From positions 1,550,001 through 1,614,000 of the forward strand of contig NZ_CP114413.1 of NCBI RefSeq assembly GCF_027270315.1: a stretch of DNA of 64,000 bases, read 5' to 3'. This document shows positions 31,869 to 46,150 of this stretch, piece after piece; positions within the stretch are counted from its first letter, which is position 1, and every line of letters starts with the position of its first letter. The notes under the pieces are model-generated. The model saw only the letters and a program-made list of their open reading frames with translations, did not search any database and was not told the DNA's origin. The position numbers and the translations under genes were made by a program. The DNA comes from Streptomyces cinnabarinus (GTDB taxonomy: Bacteria > Actinomycetota > Actinomycetes > Streptomycetales > Streptomycetaceae).

Positions 31869-32477
31869 TCAATCGGCCATGGCGTCCGCACGGACCAGGC
31901 GGCGGACCTGTACCACGTAGAGGACTCCTGCCCACCAGTAGAGCGTTGTACCCCATCCGGCGAACGCCCATCCGAAAACAGCAGCAAGTGACGGGAGCCA
32001 CCCGCTTCCATCGCTGAGCAGGAGCAACGGGAAGGCGTACATCAGGTTGAAAGTAGCCGCCTTCCCCAGGAAGTTCACCTGGGGCGGCGGATAGCCATGG
32101 CGCCTGAGGATGCCCACCATCACCAGCAGAACCAGTTCTCGCGCAAGAAGTACGGCAGTCAACCAGAGCGGCAGAATCTCCCGCCAGGTGAGTCCGACCA
32201 AAGTCGAGAGAATGTAGAGCCGGTCTGCAGCAGGATCCAGGAGCCGGCCGAGGTTGCTGACCTGATTCCAACGCCGGGCGAGCTTGCCGTCCAGGTAGTC
32301 ACTGATCCCGCTGAGCATCAGTACCAGCAGAGCCCAGCCATCGCTCTTCGGTCCGCCGAACTCCGGCCTGAGGATCAGCCACAGGAACAGCGGCACACCG
32401 AGGAGCCGAGCCATGCTGAGGATGTTGGGGATGGTGAGGACCCGGTCCGTCTGGACCCGGGTCTCCTGGACCTCCAC
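31869..32477 (-). CDS. CDP-alcohol phosphatidyltransferase family protein (PgsA-like)
   Basis: 202 residues with about five transmembrane helices. The class signature D-x2-D-G-x2-A-R-x8-G-x3-D-x3-D is complete in DYLDGKLARRWNQVSNLGR plus LLDPAADR. It catalyses transfer of a phosphatidyl group from CDP-diacylglycerol to an alcohol; glycerol-3-phosphate or another head group cannot be told apart by eye. GTG start at 32477 with AGGAGG eight bases upstream. It corresponds by position to pgsA2 (Rv1822) of mycobacteria, which suggests but does not prove the same role. Confidence 0.88.
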   Translation of the reverse strand: MEVQETRVQTDRVLTIPNILSMARLLGVPLFLWLILRPEFGGPKSDGWALLVLMLSGISDYLDGKLARRWNQVSNLGRLLDPAADRLYILSTLVGLTWREILPLWLTAVLLARELVLLVMVGILRRHGYPPPQVNFLGKAATFNLMYAFPLLLLSDGSGWLPSLAAVFGWAFAGWGTTLYWWAGVLYVVQVRRLVRADAMAD

Positions 32478-32534
32478 CCGGGGGCCTCCTGTGGGGAAAC
32501 GTGCGAACGATGCCCCCTGACCTTACCTCAACGC

Positions 32535-32580
32535 AAAAAAGCTCTGGCTCCTGGGCGGTGTGCCCAAGAGCCAGAGCTAT
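32535..32580 (-). terminator. Terminator of the rRNA operon
   Basis: A 16-bp imperfect stem (32541-32556 with 32562-32577; arms GCTCTGGCTCCTGGGC and GCCCAAGAGCCAGAGC) is followed, on the minus strand, by a run of six T residues (32535-32540). A classic intrinsic terminator just after 5S rRNA. Confidence 0.93.
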
Positions 32581-32587
32581 AAAAGGA

Positions 32588-32706
32588 GTTCGGCGGCGTC
32601 CTACTCTCCCACAGGGTCCCCCCTGCAGTACCATCGGCGCTGTGAGGCTTAGCTTCCGGGTTCGGAATGTAACCGGGCGTTTCCCTCACGCTATGACCAC
32701 CGAAAC
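32588..32706 (-). rRNA. rrf: 5S ribosomal RNA
   Basis: Minus-strand read begins GTTTCGGTGGTCATAGCGTG and ends near GACGCCGCCGAAC, with 5S domains complementary to each other (terminal stem formed by both ends). Length about 119 nucleotides. Last gene of the operon. Confidence 0.96.
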
Positions 32707-32774
32707 ACTATGAAACTGTCGAACAATGCCGCACCACATCAGGGATGTGGGGCTGTTCGTGGTTTCAGAACCAA

Positions 32775-32791
32775 CACAGTGGACGCGAGCA
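32775..32791 (-). repeat. 3' arm of the 23S precursor processing stem
   Basis: CACAGTGGACGCGAGCA here is the exact reverse complement of the 17 bases at 35927-35943 flanking the other end of 23S. The arms would pair in the precursor around the mature 23S and serve RNase III-type processing. Seen by direct comparison. Confidence 0.8.
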
Positions 32792-32796
32792 ACTGA

Positions 32797-37759
<4,963 letters not shown>

Positions 37760-38170
37760 ATGTTTTCCCGTAATCGGGACGACACCACGAGAGCGGAACA
37801 GTCGGAGGAATAATCCGACCGTTCACAGCGTCCTCGCTGTGTTATTTCAAAGGAACCTCGTCCCGATCATGATGACCGGAGACGGGGTATCAACATATCT
37901 GGCGTTGATTTTTGGCACGCTGTTGAGTTCTCAAGGAACGGTCGCTTCCTTTGTACTCACCCTCTCGGGCTTTCCTCCGGGCTTCCCTTCGGTGTTTCCA
38001 AACTCTATCAGGGTTTTTCCGACTCCCTGACCACCGTCCTGCAGGCATGCAGAAGGTGACCCCGAGATAGGATCTGACAAGTTGGGTGCTGCCAGGCAAA
38101 GACGCTTGGTTCGCGTCACTCAGCCGTAAGCAGGAGTACGACTGTACACGGGGCCGCGGAGCGCGTGCAA
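37760..38170 (-). promoter_or_regulatory. rRNA operon leader and promoter region
   Basis: Upstream of 16S on the minus strand. A candidate -10 element TAGAGT (complement at 38002-38007, within CCTGATAGAGTTTGG) resembles the recurrent Streptomyces rrn promoter that reads AAAAACCCTGATAGAGT. A TTGAGAACTCAACAG leader motif lies at about 37922-37938. Several start sites are usual for these operons; only this one stands out by eye. Confidence 0.6.
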
Positions 38171-38182
38171 ATCGTTTGGGGT

Positions 38183-38198
38183 TATGGTCTAGACCACC
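38183..38198 (+). promoter_or_regulatory. DasR-responsive element (dre) upstream of crr-ptsI
   Basis: TATGGTCTAGACCACC, with a perfect TGGTCTAGACCA core at 38185-38196, matches the dre consensus for the GntR-type regulator DasR, which controls pts and N-acetylglucosamine genes in Streptomyces. It is 115-130 bases before the crr start and also stands upstream of the divergent rRNA promoters. Confidence 0.85.
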
Positions 38199-38312
38199 GA
38201 ACGGCTCACCCACGCAGAACCGGTACTTCCTATGACATACCCTGCTGAACAGTGCGCCGTCCGGTACAGGCAGTGACGGCCCATATAAATCTCCACCCCT
38301 GGGAGGCTTCCC

Positions 38313-38762
38313 ATGACCACCGTGACGTCCCCGCTCGCAGGACGCGCCATCGGACTGGCGGCAGTGCCGGATCCGGTCTTCTCCGGGGCCATGGTCGGCC
38401 CGGGTACAGCGATCGACCCCGCCCGTGAGCCCTCCGAGGCCGTCTCCCCCGTGGACGGAGTCATCGTTTCCCTCCACCCGCACGCGTTCGTAGTTGTGGA
38501 CGAGCAGGGCCACGGCGTTCTCACCCACCTGGGCATCGACACCGTGCAGCTCAACGGCGAGGGCTTCGAGCTGCTCGTGAGCAAGGGCGACACCGTGACC
38601 CGTGGTCAGAGCATCGTGCGCTGGAACCCGGCCGCCGTCGAGGCCGCCGGAAAGTCCCCGGTGTGCCCGATCGTCGCGCTGGAGGCCACCGCCGAGGCCC
38701 TTGCCGATCTCCGTGACGAGGGCGATGTGAAGGCGGGCGACAGTCTCTTCCTCTGGAAGTGA
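38313..38762 (+). CDS. crr: PTS EIIA component, glucose type (Crr)
   Basis: 149-residue cytoplasmic phosphocarrier. The conserved histidines are in LHPHAF (His57) and GVLTHLGIDTV (His72, the phosphoryl acceptor). GGGAGG precedes the ATG. In S. coelicolor the crr-ptsI pair supplies the general phosphorelay for N-acetylglucosamine uptake. It lies 79 bases before ptsI in the same direction, downstream of a dre site, so DasR control is expected. Confidence 0.95.
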   Translation: MTTVTSPLAGRAIGLAAVPDPVFSGAMVGPGTAIDPAREPSEAVSPVDGVIVSLHPHAFVVVDEQGHGVLTHLGIDTVQLNGEGFELLVSKGDTVTRGQSIVRWNPAAVEAAGKSPVCPIVALEATAEALADLRDEGDVKAGDSLFLWK

Positions 38763-38841
38763 CGTCAGCGCCGTCCAGCGACGGCATATAGGGACAACCA
38801 TCGCGGCGGCGGGACCCGCCGCACTAACGGAGACGGGTGAG

Positions 38842-40512
38842 ATGGAGACAACGCTGCGAGGCGTCGGCGTGAGCCACGGTGTGGCGATCGGCGAGGTTCG
38901 GCACATGGGAACGGCGGTCCTGGAGCCGCCGGCCAAGCAGATCCCGGCGGAAGAGGCAGGGCGTGAACAGGGGCGCGCCCGCAAGGCCGTGGAGGCTGTG
39001 GCAGCCGACCTGATTGCGCGCGGCAATCTGGCGGGGGGCGAAGCCCAGGCGGTGCTCGAGGCCCAGGCGATGATGGCGCAGGACCCCGAGTTGATGGCGG
39101 ACGTGGAGCGCCGTATCGCCGTCGGCAGCACGGCCGAGCGCGCGGTGTACGACGCTTTCGCCGCGTACCGCGAGCTGCTGGCGAACGCCGGTGAGTATCT
39201 GGCCGGTCGGGTGGCCGACCTGGACGACGTGCGGAATCGTATCGTCGCCCGTTTGCTCGGGGTTCCGATGCCGGGTGTCCCGGACAGCGACGAGCCCTAT
39301 GTCCTGGTCGCCCGTGATCTCGCGCCGGCCGACACGGCGCTGCTGGACCCGACCCTGGTGCTCGGGTTCGTCACCGAAGAGGGCGGGCCGACCAGCCACA
39401 GCGCGATCCTGGCGCGGGCTCTCGGTGTTCCGGCCGTGGTGGCGCTGCCCGGAGCCGGTGAGCTCGCCGAGGGGACGATGATCGCCGTCGATGGCAGCAC
39501 CGGCGAGATCTTCGTGAACCCGAGCGAAGAGAAGAAGGGACAGCTGGAGGCCGCTGCCGCCGAGCGCAAGGCCGCGCTGGCCGCCTCGACCGGTCCGGGC
39601 GCCACGGCTGACGGCCACAAGGTGCCGCTGCTGGCCAACGTCGGTGGCCCGTCGGACGTGCCGGCCGCGGTCGAGGCCGGTGCCGAGGGTGTCGGTCTGT
39701 TCCGTACCGAGTTCCTCTTCCTCGACGACAGCAAGAAGGCGCCGTCGGAGGAGAAGCAGGTCGAGGCCTACCGGCAGGTGCTCGAGGCCTTCCCCGAGGG
39801 TCGTGTCGTCGTGCGCGTGCTGGACGCGGGTGCGGACAAACCGCTGGAGTTCCTCACTCCGGCCGACGAGCCGAACCCGGCTCTGGGTGTGCGCGGGCTG
39901 CGGACGCTGCTCGACCACCCGGAGGTGCTGCGCACGCAGCTGACGGCGCTCGCCAAGGCGGTCGAGGGCCTGCCGGTGTACCTCGAGGTTATGGCCCCGA
40001 TGGTGGCCGACCGGGCCGACGCCAAGGCGTTCGCGGACGCCTGCCGTGCGGCCGGGCTTCAGGCGAAGTTCGGCGCGATGGTGGAGATCCCGTCGGCGGC
40101 GCTGCGGGCGCGCTCGATCCTTCAGGAGGTCGAGTTTCTGTCGCTGGGCACCAATGACCTCGCGCAGTACACCTTCGCCGCCGACCGTCAGGTGGGTGCG
40201 GTGTCCCGCCTTCAGGACCCGTGGCAGCCTGCGCTGCTGGACCTGGTGGCGCTGTCCGCCGAGGCGGCGAAGGCGGAGGGCAAGAGCTGTGGTGTCTGCG
40301 GTGAGGCCGCGTCCGACCCGCTGCTCGCGTGTGTGCTGACCGGTCTGGGTGTCACCTCTCTTTCCATGGGCTCGGCATCGATTCCTTATGTGCGGGCGAC
40401 CCTCGCCAAGTACACGCTGGCCCAGTGCGAGCGTGCCGCGGCGGCCGCTCGGGCTGCCGACAGCGCCGAGGAAGCGCGCGGTGCGGCACAGGCCGTGCTG
40501 TCCGGCGAGTAG
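38842..40512 (+). CDS. ptsI: Phosphoenolpyruvate-protein phosphotransferase (enzyme I)
   Basis: 556 residues. Transfers phosphate from PEP to HPr. Phospho-histidine domain with GGPTSHSAILAR (His near 186). The PEP-binding barrel shows GLFRTEFLFLD and the signature SLGTNDLAQYTFAADR; a cysteine in GKSCGVCGEAASDP matches the acid catalyst position. No HPr gene is nearby. A hairpin terminator follows at 40543-40575. Confidence 0.96.
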   Translation: METTLRGVGVSHGVAIGEVRHMGTAVLEPPAKQIPAEEAGREQGRARKAVEAVAADLIARGNLAGGEAQAVLEAQAMMAQDPELMADVERRIAVGSTAERAVYDAFAAYRELLANAGEYLAGRVADLDDVRNRIVARLLGVPMPGVPDSDEPYVLVARDLAPADTALLDPTLVLGFVTEEGGPTSHSAILARALGVPAVVALPGAGELAEGTMIAVDGSTGEIFVNPSEEKKGQLEAAAAERKAALAASTGPGATADGHKVPLLANVGGPSDVPAAVEAGAEGVGLFRTEFLFLDDSKKAPSEEKQVEAYRQVLEAFPEGRVVVRVLDAGADKPLEFLTPADEPNPALGVRGLRTLLDHPEVLRTQLTALAKAVEGLPVYLEVMAPMVADRADAKAFADACRAAGLQAKFGAMVEIPSAALRARSILQEVEFLSLGTNDLAQYTFAADRQVGAVSRLQDPWQPALLDLVALSAEAAKAEGKSCGVCGEAASDPLLACVLTGLGVTSLSMGSASIPYVRATLAKYTLAQCERAAAAARAADSAEEARGAAQAVLSGE

Positions 40513-40542
40513 GAAGTCCGGGGCGGTTCTCGCCTGGTCTTG

Positions 40543-40575
40543 AGGGGCGCTCCACCTTCGGGTGGGGCGCCCCTT
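40543..40575. terminator. Stem-loop between ptsI and the hypothetical gene
   Basis: AGGGGCGCTCCACC (40543-40556) and GGTGGGGCGCCCCT (40561-40574) pair with a TTCG loop. It sits between convergent genes. Confidence 0.82.
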
Positions 40576-40581
40576 GCGTGC

Positions 40582-41472
40582 TCAGTGCGTGTGTCCTCGT
40601 CCCCCTGTTTCTCCGAGGTCCGGCGGGACGGTGTAGTCGACGTTGGACTCCGGGGAGATGAGGTCGCCGGATTCGATGTCGGTGCAGTAGGCGTCGAAGA
40701 CCTCGCCGGCGGTGAGGGGTTCGAGGCCGTCTCCGCGTAGGCGCCAGCCATAGATGGTGTCGGCGGTACCGGGTGTGCTGGTGCGCATGACGAGGCCGCC
40801 GGTGCTCTGGGTGGCGATTCCGAGGGCGAGGACGGTGGTGAATTCGAGGGCTTCGGCTTCGTCGAGTTCTGTGCTGCCCTTGGCGTCGTCGTCGGCGTGG
40901 AGGACGGAGACCAGTGCTTCCGGTGTGCTGGAGACGCTGCACACGAGATGTCGGTGGCCTGGTCCGGCGGTGTCGAGGATGCGGACGAGCAGGGACGAGG
41001 CTCGGGCGAAGGCGGCGCGGCCGATGTCCTCACCGCAGGTGGCGCAGGCGCCGAGGCGGGTGAGGAGGGTGGCGGCGTACTCCCAGGTGGCCTGGCGGAC
41101 GGCTTCGTCGATGAGGTCCGGGACGAGGTCGGCCAGTGGCTGGCCGTCGTACGGGAGGCTGGGGCCTGTGGCGGCGAGCTCGGCGGTGAAGCGGGTGCGA
41201 CTGGAGGGGATGTCCGGGTCGAGGCCGGTGTCCGCGCAGAACTCGGCGTACTCCAGCGGGTCGAAGAGGGCCACTGTGGTGTGGCTGCCTCGTGAGGCTC
41301 GTGTTTTGAGGAGTGCCTCGACCTGTTGGAGGTAGATCGTGTGGTCGTCGAAGGCGAAGCTGCGATAGCGCCGCATGGCGCGGAAGTCGTGCTCGTCGGT
41401 GAGCAGGCCGATGGTGCCGGCGATTTCGCGGCGCAGGACGCGTCGCATGGTCTGGTGGTCTGTGTGCGTCAT
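40582..41472 (-). CDS. Conserved hypothetical protein
   Basis: 296 residues, mostly acidic, no membrane segment or signal. ATG at 41472 has a strong AGGGGGAAAC site; an in-frame upstream start at 41505 is weaker. A CATC-GE motif (ACATCGEDIG, cysteines about 151 and 154) is visible but I recognise no domain. Probably a soluble Streptomyces-specific protein. It lies alone between two terminator-like hairpins. Confidence 0.72.
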   Translation of the reverse strand: MTHTDHQTMRRVLRREIAGTIGLLTDEHDFRAMRRYRSFAFDDHTIYLQQVEALLKTRASRGSHTTVALFDPLEYAEFCADTGLDPDIPSSRTRFTAELAATGPSLPYDGQPLADLVPDLIDEAVRQATWEYAATLLTRLGACATCGEDIGRAAFARASSLLVRILDTAGPGHRHLVCSVSSTPEALVSVLHADDDAKGSTELDEAEALEFTTVLALGIATQSTGGLVMRTSTPGTADTIYGWRLRGDGLEPLTAGEVFDAYCTDIESGDLISPESNVDYTVPPDLGETGGRGHTH

Positions 41473-41536
41473 GTTTCCCCCTGCGCATGGTCGATCAATG
41501 CTCACTCACAGTAACCGAGGGCACTGACAATGCGTC

Positions 41537-41577
41537 TGGCCTCGGACTTTGCCGTTGTGCTGGGCAGTCCGAGGCCA
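41537..41577 (-). terminator. Terminator after acetoacetyl-CoA synthetase gene
   Basis: TGGCCTCGGACT (41537-41548) and AGTCCGAGGCCA (41566-41577), a perfect 12-bp stem with a 17-base loop, located 24 bases past the stop codon of the minus-strand gene. Confidence 0.8.
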
Positions 41578-41601
41578 GGTGCGGGGTCGGGCGAGGTTCG
41601 G

Positions 41602-43569
41602 TCAGGCGCGCTTGCGAGCGAGGTCCTCGTAGAAGTGCAGCAGGTCGAGGTCGTCGATGGAGCCCGGGTTGACGGCCTTGTCGAGGGGGGTGCCCTGGAG
41701 GAGGCGCTTGACGGGTACCTCGATGCGCTTGCCGGTGAGGGTGTGCGGGATGCCCGGTACCTCGATGACCTCGTCGGGGACGTGACGCGGGGAGAGGTGT
41801 TCGCGGATGGTCTGCTTGATGCGGTTCAGCAGGGCCTCGTCGAGTACCGCTCCGGGCGCCAGGTGGACGAAGAGCGGCATCCAGTAGCCGCCATCGGGCT
41901 GTTCGATGCCGATGACGAGGGATTCCTTGATCTCGGGGAGTCGCTCGACGGCTTCGTAGATGTCGGCGGAGCCCATCCGCACGCCTTGGCGGTTGAGGGT
42001 CGAGTCGGAGCGGCCGTGGATGACGACGGAGCCGCGTGCGGTGATGGTGATCCAGTCTCCGTGGCGCCAGACGCCGGGGTAGGTGTCGAAGTAGCTGTCG
42101 TGGTAGCGGCTGCCGTCGGGGTCGTTCCAGAAGTGGATCGGCATCGAGGGCATGGGGTTGGTGACCACGAGTTCGCCGACCTCGTCGATGAGGGGCTTGC
42201 CGCTCGGGTCCCAGGACTGGAGGTCGGTGCCGAGGCCGGCGGCCTGGAGCTCTCCGATGTGCACCGGCAGGGTCGGTACGGCTCCGGCGAAGCAGGAGCA
42301 GACGTCGGTGCCGCCGCTGACGGAGGCGATCCAGAGGTCCTCGCGGACTTCGTCGTGCAGCCAGCGGAATCCGTCGGGCGGCAGCGGGGAGCCGGTGGTG
42401 GCGACGCATCGCACCTTCGAGAGGTCGAAGTCGCGTCCGGGGTGCACGTCCGCCTTGCGGCAGGCCATGGCGTACGCGGCGGAGGTGCCGTAGAGGGTGG
42501 CGCCGGTGCGTTCGGCGACGCGCCACTGGGCGCCGGTGTCCGGGTAGCCGGGGCTTCCGTCGTACAGGACGATCGTGGTGCCGGTGAGGAGGCCGGAGAC
42601 GAGGAAGTTCCACATCATCCAGCCGGTCGAGGTGTACCAGAAGAAGGTGTCCTCGGGGCCGAGGTCGCAGTGCAGGCCGAGCTGCTTGAGGTGTTCGACG
42701 AGGATGCCGCCCTGGGACTGGACGATCGCCTTGGGCAGGCCGGTGGTGCCGGAGGAGTAGAGCACCCACAGGGGGTGGTCGAAGGGCACCTGCTCGAAGA
42801 CGGGCTCGGTGTCGGCGCCGGTGAGGGCCGACCATTCCAGGGCGCCGTCGGGTGCCTCGGTGCCGAGGACGGGGATGTGGACGACGGCGCGCAGGGTGGG
42901 CAGCTCGCGGCGGAGTTCGGCGACGGTGTCGCGGCGGTCGTGTTCCTTGCCGCCGTAGCGGTAGCCGTCGACGGTGAACAGGACGACCGGTTCGACCTGC
43001 TGGAAGCGGTCGAGGACGCTGCGGGCGCCGAAGTCGGGGGCACAGGAGGTCCACACTCCGCCCACGGCCGCCGTGGCGAGGAGGGCGACGACGGCCTGGG
43101 GGATGTTCGGGAGGTAGCCGCTGACGCGGTCGCCGGGGCGTACGCCGAGGGTACGCAGTTCGGCGGCGAGGGAGCCGACCTGGCGGCGCAGCTCGGACCA
43201 GGTCACCGGGGTCGGCTCGTGGGTCTCGTCGACGTGGAGGAGGGCGGGTTCGGCGGCGCGGGTCTCGGCGGCGCGCAGGGCGTGCTCGGCGTAGTTCAGG
43301 GTCGCCCCGGGGAACCACTCGGCGCCGGGCATGCCGCGGCTGCCGAGCACGCGCGCGTAGGGCGTCGAGAACCGTACGTCGAACCACTCGGTGACGGCCT
43401 GCCAGAAGGTGTCCAGCTCGTCGACGGACCAGCGGTGCAGTGCCGGATAGCCCCCCTCGGCCGGTGCTCCGTGGCGCTCTGCCGCCCAGGCCTGGAATTT
43501 CGTGACCTGTGCGTGGGTGATGCGTGCCTGATCCGGCTGCCAGAGCGGCTCGGGGTTCAGGGTCGACAT
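41602..43569 (-). CDS. Acetoacetyl-CoA synthetase
   Basis: 655-residue member of the acyl-adenylate-forming family, activating acetoacetate to acetoacetyl-CoA. The N-terminus NPEPLWQPDQARITHAQVTKF and the SGTTGLPKAIVQSQGG loop (near 275) are typical of acetoacetate-CoA ligase. The C-terminal catalytic lysine lies in TLTGKRIEVPVKRLL. ATG at 43569 has GGGAG at seven bases; an extension of 59 residues upstream is not used. It could supply acetoacetyl-CoA to lipid or polyketide metabolism, or recycle ketone bodies. Confidence 0.9.
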   Translation of the reverse strand: MSTLNPEPLWQPDQARITHAQVTKFQAWAAERHGAPAEGGYPALHRWSVDELDTFWQAVTEWFDVRFSTPYARVLGSRGMPGAEWFPGATLNYAEHALRAAETRAAEPALLHVDETHEPTPVTWSELRRQVGSLAAELRTLGVRPGDRVSGYLPNIPQAVVALLATAAVGGVWTSCAPDFGARSVLDRFQQVEPVVLFTVDGYRYGGKEHDRRDTVAELRRELPTLRAVVHIPVLGTEAPDGALEWSALTGADTEPVFEQVPFDHPLWVLYSSGTTGLPKAIVQSQGGILVEHLKQLGLHCDLGPEDTFFWYTSTGWMMWNFLVSGLLTGTTIVLYDGSPGYPDTGAQWRVAERTGATLYGTSAAYAMACRKADVHPGRDFDLSKVRCVATTGSPLPPDGFRWLHDEVREDLWIASVSGGTDVCSCFAGAVPTLPVHIGELQAAGLGTDLQSWDPSGKPLIDEVGELVVTNPMPSMPIHFWNDPDGSRYHDSYFDTYPGVWRHGDWITITARGSVVIHGRSDSTLNRQGVRMGSADIYEAVERLPEIKESLVIGIEQPDGGYWMPLFVHLAPGAVLDEALLNRIKQTIREHLSPRHVPDEVIEVPGIPHTLTGKRIEVPVKRLLQGTPLDKAVNPGSIDDLDLLHFYEDLARKRA

Positions 43570-43781
43570 GGGGCGGCTCCCGGACTGTGCGCTTCGTGTG
43601 CGTCGTCCGCGCACGGGCTGGGTGTGCGCGTGACGCGGCTGACACGGACGATGCCATGTGATCGACTCCCGCACCAGGGCGCCCCGCACATAGTCCGCGT
43701 CGTGAAGATGTGGTCCCACCACGGGTGAACGGCAGTTGAACGGCACTCCTATGTGGGCCGGTCAGTGGCAGGCTGAGCAGC

Positions 43782-46148
43782 ATGGACGGTCGTGACCTGG
43801 TGCGTTCGGTGATGGTGGTCGGTTCTGCGGGGGCGGCCCAGGGGTTGCGTACTGTGCGGGCGGCATGGCGCAGGCGGCGCGCGGACGCGGCCGGGCTGCC
43901 GCCCAGGGGGGCCGAACGCGCTCGCGTGCCCGGTCCCGTGCAGGCGGTGGAGCCCGGTCCCGGCGGTGGGATCCTGCGGTTCAGCCGGACGACGCTGCGG
44001 ATCACGGTGGCCGTGAACGGTGCCGTGTTCTGGGGCTGGGACGGGGCGGAGGCCGAGCCGTCGTACGCGCTGGCCGGTCGTTGTCCGGAGCCGGATCCGC
44101 GGGTGGTGCTGGAACCGGACAAGGACGGCGGCTGGCGGGTGGTGGCCGAACGGGCGACGGTCGTGGTCTCGCGGCACGGTGCCGTCGAGGTGCTCACGCC
44201 GGGCGGTGTCACGCTGCGCCGTGATCTGCCGCCCCGATGGTGGGAGCCGGTCGACGGGGGTCGGGCGCGCTGGATGCAGCGCTCGGAGGTGGCCGCGGAC
44301 GCGCGCTTCTTCGGGCTCGGTGGACGGGCTTCGGGGCCGCGGCTGCGGGACGGCACGTACCGCCTGTGGAACACCGACCCCGGTCATGCCTTCGGGCCGG
44401 GCGACGATCCGCTGTACATCACCATGCCGGTGCAGATGGTTGTGGCCGACGCGGCGACCCATCTGGTGTTCCACGACACCTCCTGGGACGGCACGGTGAC
44501 GCTGCGGGAGGGCGAGGAGGGGGCCGGTTCCGGTCACGACCGCGCGGGGACGTGCGAGGTGCGGATGGAGGGGGGGCCGCTGCGGTGCTGGGTGATGGTC
44601 GGCACCCCCGCGCGGGTGCTGCTCGCCTGGGCTTCGCTGACGGGGGCTCCCGCGCTGCCGCCCGCGTGGGCGCTCGGCCATCACCACGCGCGGTGGGGCT
44701 TCGGCGGTGAGCAGGAAGTGCGGCGGATCGTGTCGGGTTATGTGGAGCGCGGGTTGCCGCTGGACGCGGTGCATCTGGACATCGACCACTACGACGGTCA
44801 CCAGGTCTTCACCGTCGACCAGGATCGCTTTCCCAAGCTGCCGCAACTCGCCGATGAGCTGCGGCGGGACGGTGTCCGGCTGGTGTCGATCGTCGACCCG
44901 GCGGTGAAGGCCGATCCGGGCAACTCGGTGTACGACAGCGGGTCGGCGGTGGACGCGTTCGTGCGGGACGCGTCCGGCCGCTTGGTGGAGGGCGTGGTCT
45001 GGCCCGGGGAAGCGGTGTTCCCGGACTTCACGGACGCGCGCGTGCGCGAGTGGTGGGGCGGTCTGTACGAGGAGCGGTTGGCGCAGGGGTTCGCGGGCTT
45101 CTGGCACGACATGAACGAGCCCACGTCGTTCGCCGCGTTCGGGGAGTCGACGTTGCCGCGTTCCGCCCGGCATGCCCTGGAGGGGCGGGGCGGCGATCAT
45201 CGGGAGGCGCACAACGTCTACGCGCTGTGCATGGCCAGGGCGGGCTATGAGGGTCTGCGCGAACTGGCGCCCCAGGAGCGGCCCTTCGTCTTCTCCCGCT
45301 CGGGATGGGTGGGTCTCCAGCGCTACGGCGGGGCGTGGTCGGGTGATGTGGCGACGGGGTGGCCGGGGCTGCGGGCCTCGCTGTCGCTGGTGCTGGGGCT
45401 GGGTCTGTGCGGGGTGCCGTACTCGGGGCCGGACGTGGGGGGATTCGACGGGAGCCCGTCTCCTGAGCTGTATCTGCGGTGGTTCCAACTGGGCTCGTAT
45501 CTGCCGCTGTTCCGGACCCACGCGAGTCTGCGCGCGGGGCGCAGGGAGCCCTGGGAGTTCGGTCCGGAGGTGCTGGAGCACGCGCGCGTGGCGCTGGTGG
45601 AGCGCCGGCGGTTGGTGCCGTACTTCCTGACGCTGGCGCATCTGGCTCGGCGTACCGGGGCGCCTTATGTGCGGCCGCTCTGGTGGGGCGCGCCCGAGGA
45701 CCGGGCGCTGCGCGACTGCGAGGACGCCTTTTTGCTGGGTGACTGTCTGCTGGTCGCGCCGGTGCTCGATCCCGGTGCGGACCGGCGGGCCGTGCAGCTG
45801 CCGCGGGGCCGGTGGTACGACACGGTGACGGGGCAGGTGTACGAGGGTCCGGGCCAGGTGCTGGTGGACGCGCCGCTCTCCCGGATTCCGGTGCTGGCGC
45901 GTGCGGGTTCCGTCCTGCCCGTGCGTGGGGCGGAGGGCGATCTGGAGCTGGAGGTGTGGGCGCCCGCGCGGGGGCGGACCGGGGGCGGGCTGGTCGTGCC
46001 GGACGCGGGCGACGGTTGGGACGAACCGGAGGTCGAGCGTTACGTCGCCCGCTGGGAGGGCCGGCGGGTGGTCGTGGGGCGTGAGGGTGAGGACGGTGTC
46101 GGCGAGCCGCCCTACCCGGTGCGTGTACGAGGGATCGCGGGGGCCTGA
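43782..46148 (+). CDS. Alpha-glucosidase, GH31 family
   Basis: 788 residues, no signal peptide. The catalytic nucleophile is in GFWHDMNEPTSF and the acid/base in WSGDVATGWPGLR, with the FSRSGWVGLQRYGG segment before it. The N-terminal beta-sandwich lies in residues about 60-250. Likely hydrolyses alpha-glucosides or isomaltose/maltose-like substrates in the cytoplasm. Its stop is only two bases from the stop of the convergent NUDIX gene. Confidence 0.92.
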   Translation: MDGRDLVRSVMVVGSAGAAQGLRTVRAAWRRRRADAAGLPPRGAERARVPGPVQAVEPGPGGGILRFSRTTLRITVAVNGAVFWGWDGAEAEPSYALAGRCPEPDPRVVLEPDKDGGWRVVAERATVVVSRHGAVEVLTPGGVTLRRDLPPRWWEPVDGGRARWMQRSEVAADARFFGLGGRASGPRLRDGTYRLWNTDPGHAFGPGDDPLYITMPVQMVVADAATHLVFHDTSWDGTVTLREGEEGAGSGHDRAGTCEVRMEGGPLRCWVMVGTPARVLLAWASLTGAPALPPAWALGHHHARWGFGGEQEVRRIVSGYVERGLPLDAVHLDIDHYDGHQVFTVDQDRFPKLPQLADELRRDGVRLVSIVDPAVKADPGNSVYDSGSAVDAFVRDASGRLVEGVVWPGEAVFPDFTDARVREWWGGLYEERLAQGFAGFWHDMNEPTSFAAFGESTLPRSARHALEGRGGDHREAHNVYALCMARAGYEGLRELAPQERPFVFSRSGWVGLQRYGGAWSGDVATGWPGLRASLSLVLGLGLCGVPYSGPDVGGFDGSPSPELYLRWFQLGSYLPLFRTHASLRAGRREPWEFGPEVLEHARVALVERRRLVPYFLTLAHLARRTGAPYVRPLWWGAPEDRALRDCEDAFLLGDCLLVAPVLDPGADRRAVQLPRGRWYDTVTGQVYEGPGQVLVDAPLSRIPVLARAGSVLPVRGAEGDLELEVWAPARGRTGGGLVVPDAGDGWDEPEVERYVARWEGRRVVVGREGEDGVGEPPYPVRVRGIAGA

Positions 46149-46150
46149 GC

